NCBI GenBank assembly: GCA_016872835.1
Contig: VGYX01000010.1
Coordinates: forward strand, 1 to 64,000
DNA length: 64,000 nt
Source of the DNA: Planctomycetota bacterium
GTDB taxonomy: Bacteria; Planctomycetota; Phycisphaerae; Phycisphaerales; SM1A02
Direction of reading: 5' to 3'
Every line of letters starts with the position of its first letter. Position 1 is the first letter of the stretch. The notes under the pieces were generated by a model that had not been told where the DNA came from, did not search any database, and saw nothing but the letters and a program-made list of their open reading frames with translations. The position numbers were made by a program, and so were the translations under genes. Positions 60,736 to 64,000 of this stretch are shown piece by piece.

Positions 60736-63700
60736 ATGCGAATCCACCGCCGCTTCACCCAGCCGAACCAGGACGTGTACACCTCGATCGAGTGGAGCAC
60801 CCGCTCCAGCAAGATCTCCAACAGTGACGGCAGCACGGTCTTCGAGATGACCGATGCGGAGATCCCCGCCAGCTGGAGTCAGCTCGCCACGGACATCGTG
60901 GTGAGCAAGTACTTCCGCAAGGCCGGCGTGCCGCAGTTGCAGAAGGACGGTTCGGCGAAGGTCGACGCGTCGGGCAAGCCCGTGCTTGGCCCTGAGCGCT
61001 CGGTGAAGCAGGTGGTGCACCGCCTCGCCGGCTGCTGGCGCCACTGGGCCGAGAAGTTCGGCTACTTCGCAAGCGCCAAGGACGCGCAGGCGTTCTACGA
61101 CGAGATCGCGTGGATGCTGCTGAACCAGGTCGCGGCGCCCAACAGCCCGCAGTGGTTCAACACCGGCCTGCACTTCGCCTACGGCATCAACGGTCCGGCG
61201 CAGGGCCACTGGATCGCCGATCACGCGACCGGCGCCTGCTCGCTCGCCGCCGACGCCTACAGCCACCCGCAGCCGCACGCCTGCTTCATTCAGGCCGTGC
61301 GCGACGACCTCGTTGGCGAAGGCGGCATCATGGATCTCTGGACGCGCGAGGCGCGCCTGTTCAAGTACGGCTCGGGCACGGGCACGAACTTCAGCAACCT
61401 GCGTGGCGACAACGAGCCGCTCTCGGGCGGCGGCAAGTCGAGCGGTCTGATGAGCTTCCTGAAGATCGGCGATCGCGCCGCGGGCGCCATCAAGTCGGGC
61501 GGCACCACCCGCCGCGCCGCCAAGATGGTCTGCTTGGACGTGGATCACCCGGACATCGAGGCCTTCGTGAACTGGAAGGTTCGCGAGGAGATCAAGGTGG
61601 CCGCGCTTGTGGAGGGCGTCAAGCATCTGGCGCCTGAACTTCAGGAGACGGTCAAGCGCCTGAACCTGAAGCTCGACTACGACTTCAACGGCGAGAGCTA
61701 CTACACCGTCAGCGGCCAGAATTCGAACAACTCGGTGCGCCTGAGCGACGCCTTCATGGAGGCCGTCGACGCCGACGCCGACTGGACACTCACCCGTCGC
61801 ACCGACGGCAAGGTCGCCAAGACCCTGAAGGCGCGCGGCTTGTGGGGCCAGATCAACTATGCGGCGTGGCGCTGCGCCGATCCCGGCCTGCAGTACGACA
61901 GCACCATCAACGCATGGCACACCTGCCCGCAGGGCGGACGCATCAACGCGAGCAACCCGTGCAGCGAGTACATGTTCCTCGACAACACGGCGTGCAACCT
62001 CGCGAGCATCAACCTGCTCAAGCTGTACGACCCCGAGACCCGCACCTTCGACCTCGAGGCCTACGAGCACGCGATCTCGCTGTGGACCGTGGTGCTCGAG
62101 ATCAGCGTGCTGATGGCGGCCTTCCCCTCGCGCGAGATCGCCGAACTCAGCTGGAAGTACCGCACGCTCGGCCTCGGCTACGCGAACCTGGGCGCACTGC
62201 TCATGCAGGCGGGCATCCCGTACGACAGCGACGAGGGTCGCGCGCTCTGCGGCGCCTTCAGCGCCATCCTGACCGGTCGCAGCTACGCGGCCAGCGCGCT
62301 GCTGGCGGCCGAGCACGGCCCCTTCGACGGCTTCCAGGAGAACCGCGAGGAGATGCTGCGGGTGATCCGCAACCACCGCCGCGCGGCCTACGGTGTCGAG
62401 CGCGGCTCGGACGAGTGGGAGAGCCTGCGCATCCGTCCGGTGTCGATCGATCACGGCCTCTTCAAGGCCGGCAAGGTGCCGCTGGCGAACGCCGGCGACG
62501 TGCTGTCGCGGTCGCTCGCCGCGTGGGATGACGCGCTGCTGTTCGGCACCAAATTCGGCTTCCGCAACGCGCAGGTCACGGTGATCGCCCCGACCGGCAC
62601 CATCGGCCTGCTGATGGACTGCGACACCACCGGCGTGGAGCCCGACTTCGCGCTGACCAAGTTCAAGAAGCTCGCCGGCGGCGGCTACTTCAAGATCGCC
62701 AATCAGAGCCTGCGTCCTGCGTTCAAGTCCCTCGGATACTCGGCCACGCAGACCGACGAGATCCTGGCTCACGTGATGGGCACGCTGAACCTGGCCACGC
62801 CGATGCCCGACGCGAAGGGCAACATCCCCGCGTCCGGCGCGACGTTCCGCGAGCATCTCTCGGCTGCGGGCTACACCGGCGACGACCTGGTGGCGCTGGA
62901 GAACCAGCTCCCGATGATGTTCGAGCTCGGTTTCGCGTTCAGCGCGTGGAGCATGCCGGCGGCGGTGCTGGCGCACGCGGGCGTCGATGCCGAGGCCGCG
63001 AAGGCCGACCCGAAGTTCAATGGCCTGAAGGTGCTTGGCCTGAAGAAGGCGCAGATCGAGGCGCTCAACCGCCGCATCTGCGGCACGCAGACGGTGGAAG
63101 GCGCGCCGCACCTCAAGGCGGAGCACCTGCCGGTGTTCGACTGCGCCAACAAGTGCGGTCCCACGGGCACGCGGTTCATCCGCCCCGAGGGCCACATCCA
63201 CATGATGGCCGCGGCGCAGCCCTTCATCTCGGGTGCGATCTCCAAGACCATCAACATGCCGCATGAGGCGACCGTCGAGGAGATCGGCGCCGCCTACCGC
63301 ATGAGCTGGGAACTCGGCCTGAAGGCCAACGCGCTCTATCGCGATGGCAGCAAGCTGAGCCAGCCGCTCAACACCAAGACCGATGTGGAGCGGGAGGACG
63401 AGGACACCGAAGGCCTTGATGAGGCGTCGGCGGAGACCGTCGCTTCGCCTGAGGAAGTGCTGGTGGAGAGCGGCCGTCTCGCCGAGGGCGAGCGCATGGT
63501 CGAGCGCATCGTGGAGCGCGTGGTGGAACGCGTGATCGAGCGCCCGATGCGTCGTCGCCTGCCCGAGACCCGCGGCAGCATCACGCACAAGTTCAACGTG
63601 GCCGGCCACGAGGGCTACCTCATCGTCGGCCTGTACGAGGATGGGCGTCCCGGCGAGCTCTTCATCACGATGGCGAAGGAAGGCTCGACGATCGGCGGCC

Positions 63701-64000
63701 TGATGGACTCGCTCGGCACCGCGATCAGCGTGGCCCTGCAGTACGGCGTGCCCGTGGAGAGCCTGGTGACCAAGTTCGCGCACCAGCGCTTCGAACCGAT
63801 GGGCATGACGACCAACTCGGACATCCCCTTCGCCAAGAGCCTGGTGGACTACATCTTCCGCTGGATGGGCATGCAGTTCATCTCGGGCTATCGCGATCAG
63901 AACGCACCGCGGCGACCTGCGTCGCTCGCCGCAGCCACGCCGGCCGAGCCGGCGGGCGACTCGCACGGACGCACCGTCAAGGAGGACACTGGATGGCAGC
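60736..64000 (+). CDS. nrdJ: Vitamin B12-dependent (class II) ribonucleotide reductase, 3' partial
   Basis: The frame opens at ATG 60736 (MRIHRRFTQPNQDVYTSIEW) and runs off the window after 1088 codons. Class II marks: NSPQWFNTGLHFAYG, KYGSGTGTNFSNLRG, then the active site NPCSEYMFLDNTACNLASIN with the radical Cys and Glu, and APTGTIGLLMDCDTTGVEPD. A C-terminal helical linker (GERMVERIVERVVERVIERP) precedes a domain with HKFNVAGHEGYLIVGLYEDG. The protein reduces ribonucleotides using adenosylcobalamin. It is the downstream partner of dcd. No B12 riboswitch was seen in the leader. Confidence 0.95.
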   Translation, partial: MRIHRRFTQPNQDVYTSIEWSTRSSKISNSDGSTVFEMTDAEIPASWSQLATDIVVSKYFRKAGVPQLQKDGSAKVDASGKPVLGPERSVKQVVHRLAGCWRHWAEKFGYFASAKDAQAFYDEIAWMLLNQVAAPNSPQWFNTGLHFAYGINGPAQGHWIADHATGACSLAADAYSHPQPHACFIQAVRDDLVGEGGIMDLWTREARLFKYGSGTGTNFSNLRGDNEPLSGGGKSSGLMSFLKIGDRAAGAIKSGGTTRRAAKMVCLDVDHPDIEAFVNWKVREEIKVAALVEGVKHLAPELQETVKRLNLKLDYDFNGESYYTVSGQNSNNSVRLSDAFMEAVDADADWTLTRRTDGKVAKTLKARGLWGQINYAAWRCADPGLQYDSTINAWHTCPQGGRINASNPCSEYMFLDNTACNLASINLLKLYDPETRTFDLEAYEHAISLWTVVLEISVLMAAFPSREIAELSWKYRTLGLGYANLGALLMQAGIPYDSDEGRALCGAFSAILTGRSYAASALLAAEHGPFDGFQENREEMLRVIRNHRRAAYGVERGSDEWESLRIRPVSIDHGLFKAGKVPLANAGDVLSRSLAAWDDALLFGTKFGFRNAQVTVIAPTGTIGLLMDCDTTGVEPDFALTKFKKLAGGGYFKIANQSLRPAFKSLGYSATQTDEILAHVMGTLNLATPMPDAKGNIPASGATFREHLSAAGYTGDDLVALENQLPMMFELGFAFSAWSMPAAVLAHAGVDAEAAKADPKFNGLKVLGLKKAQIEALNRRICGTQTVEGAPHLKAEHLPVFDCANKCGPTGTRFIRPEGHIHMMAAAQPFISGAISKTINMPHEATVEEIGAAYRMSWELGLKANALYRDGSKLSQPLNTKTDVEREDEDTEGLDEASAETVASPEEVLVESGRLAEGERMVERIVERVVERVIERPMRRRLPETRGSITHKFNVAGHEGYLIVGLYEDGRPGELFITMAKEGSTIGGLMDSLGTAISVALQYGVPVESLVTKFAHQRFEPMGMTTNSDIPFAKSLVDYIFRWMGMQFISGYRDQNAPRRPASLAAATPAEPAGDSHGRTVKEDTGWQ

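Noticed and set aside
60703..63966. A 1087-residue open frame on the minus strand
   Set aside because: It lies entirely antisense to nrdJ, whose plus-strand frame carries all class II reductase motifs. The antisense frame is open because of the high GC third-position bias; its protein is low-complexity Ala/Arg/His/Val.

Overview
This 64 kb window is a GC-rich bacterial chromosome segment that most resembles the class Phycisphaerae (phylum Planctomycetota). The evidence is a PEP-CTERM-like anchor of the IPAPGAVALLGLAG...RRRR type at the left edge, secreted peptidases ending in short DLDGDGVVGAGDIA dockerin-like repeats, an EF-P with an unusual TPGNLRAF loop, a DUF1573 protein, and several small orphan families I associate with planctomycetes. 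This is inferred from protein character only. There are no rRNA or tRNA genes, and no insertion sequence or CRISPR array was seen.

Layout. 1-3 kb: an eroding accessory strip. It has the end of a PEP-CTERM protein, a HigBA-type toxin-antitoxin locus whose toxin gene carries an in-frame TAG, a lipoprotein propeller gene broken by TGA at a tryptophan position, and an acetyltransferase gene broken by TAG. 3-12.5 kb: small redox and membrane genes, a CPA2 antiporter, a tiny Cys/Met/His-rich peptide in its own promoter-terminator unit, two orphan genes and katG. 12.6-22 kb: a signalling block with a FIST sensor, PAS-GGDEF-EAL, GAF-GGDEF-EAL, a globin/STAS/HD-GYP chimera, and a TPR-sulfotransferase coupled to a membrane protein. 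22-34 kb: a broken subtilase, an FAD protein, fumC, an AmpG-like transporter, a translationally coupled thymidine kinase-nucleoside transporter pair, an SLC13 symporter and small lipoproteins. 34-46 kb: core metabolism (AMP nucleosidase, OYE reductase, TerC, GAPDH, SDR), then an overlapping run of a GluR0-like ligand-gated potassium channel, BtpA-family protein, class IV aminotransferase, coaX and an MnmE-like GTPase, then fabI (convergent), a DUF1573 protein and efp behind a structured leader or small RNA. 46-64 kb: two tandem M14 carboxypeptidases, STAS and SixA proteins, hutI-map-serA, a 244 bp imperfect palindromic element, a prolyl oligopeptidase, a UvrD/PcrA helicase, and dcd followed by the B12-dependent ribonucleotide reductase nrdJ, which runs off the window.

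Themes. Nucleotide supply recurs (tdk-nupC, amn, dcd-nrdJ), as does cyclic-di-GMP signalling. Translational coupling by 4-base ATGA or GTGA overlaps is common. Four genes (higB, propeller, GNAT, subtilase) are each interrupted by one in-frame stop with the frame otherwise open, using all three stop codons. I read these as young pseudogenes, but sequencing error or readthrough cannot be excluded from sequence alone. The most novel-looking items are the metal-ligand-rich micropeptide unit (8785-9037), the globin/STAS/HD-GYP fusion, the palindromic element at 55036-55279 with a related solo copy upstream of efp, the structured transcript before efp, and the GluR0-like channel overlapping a BtpA gene.
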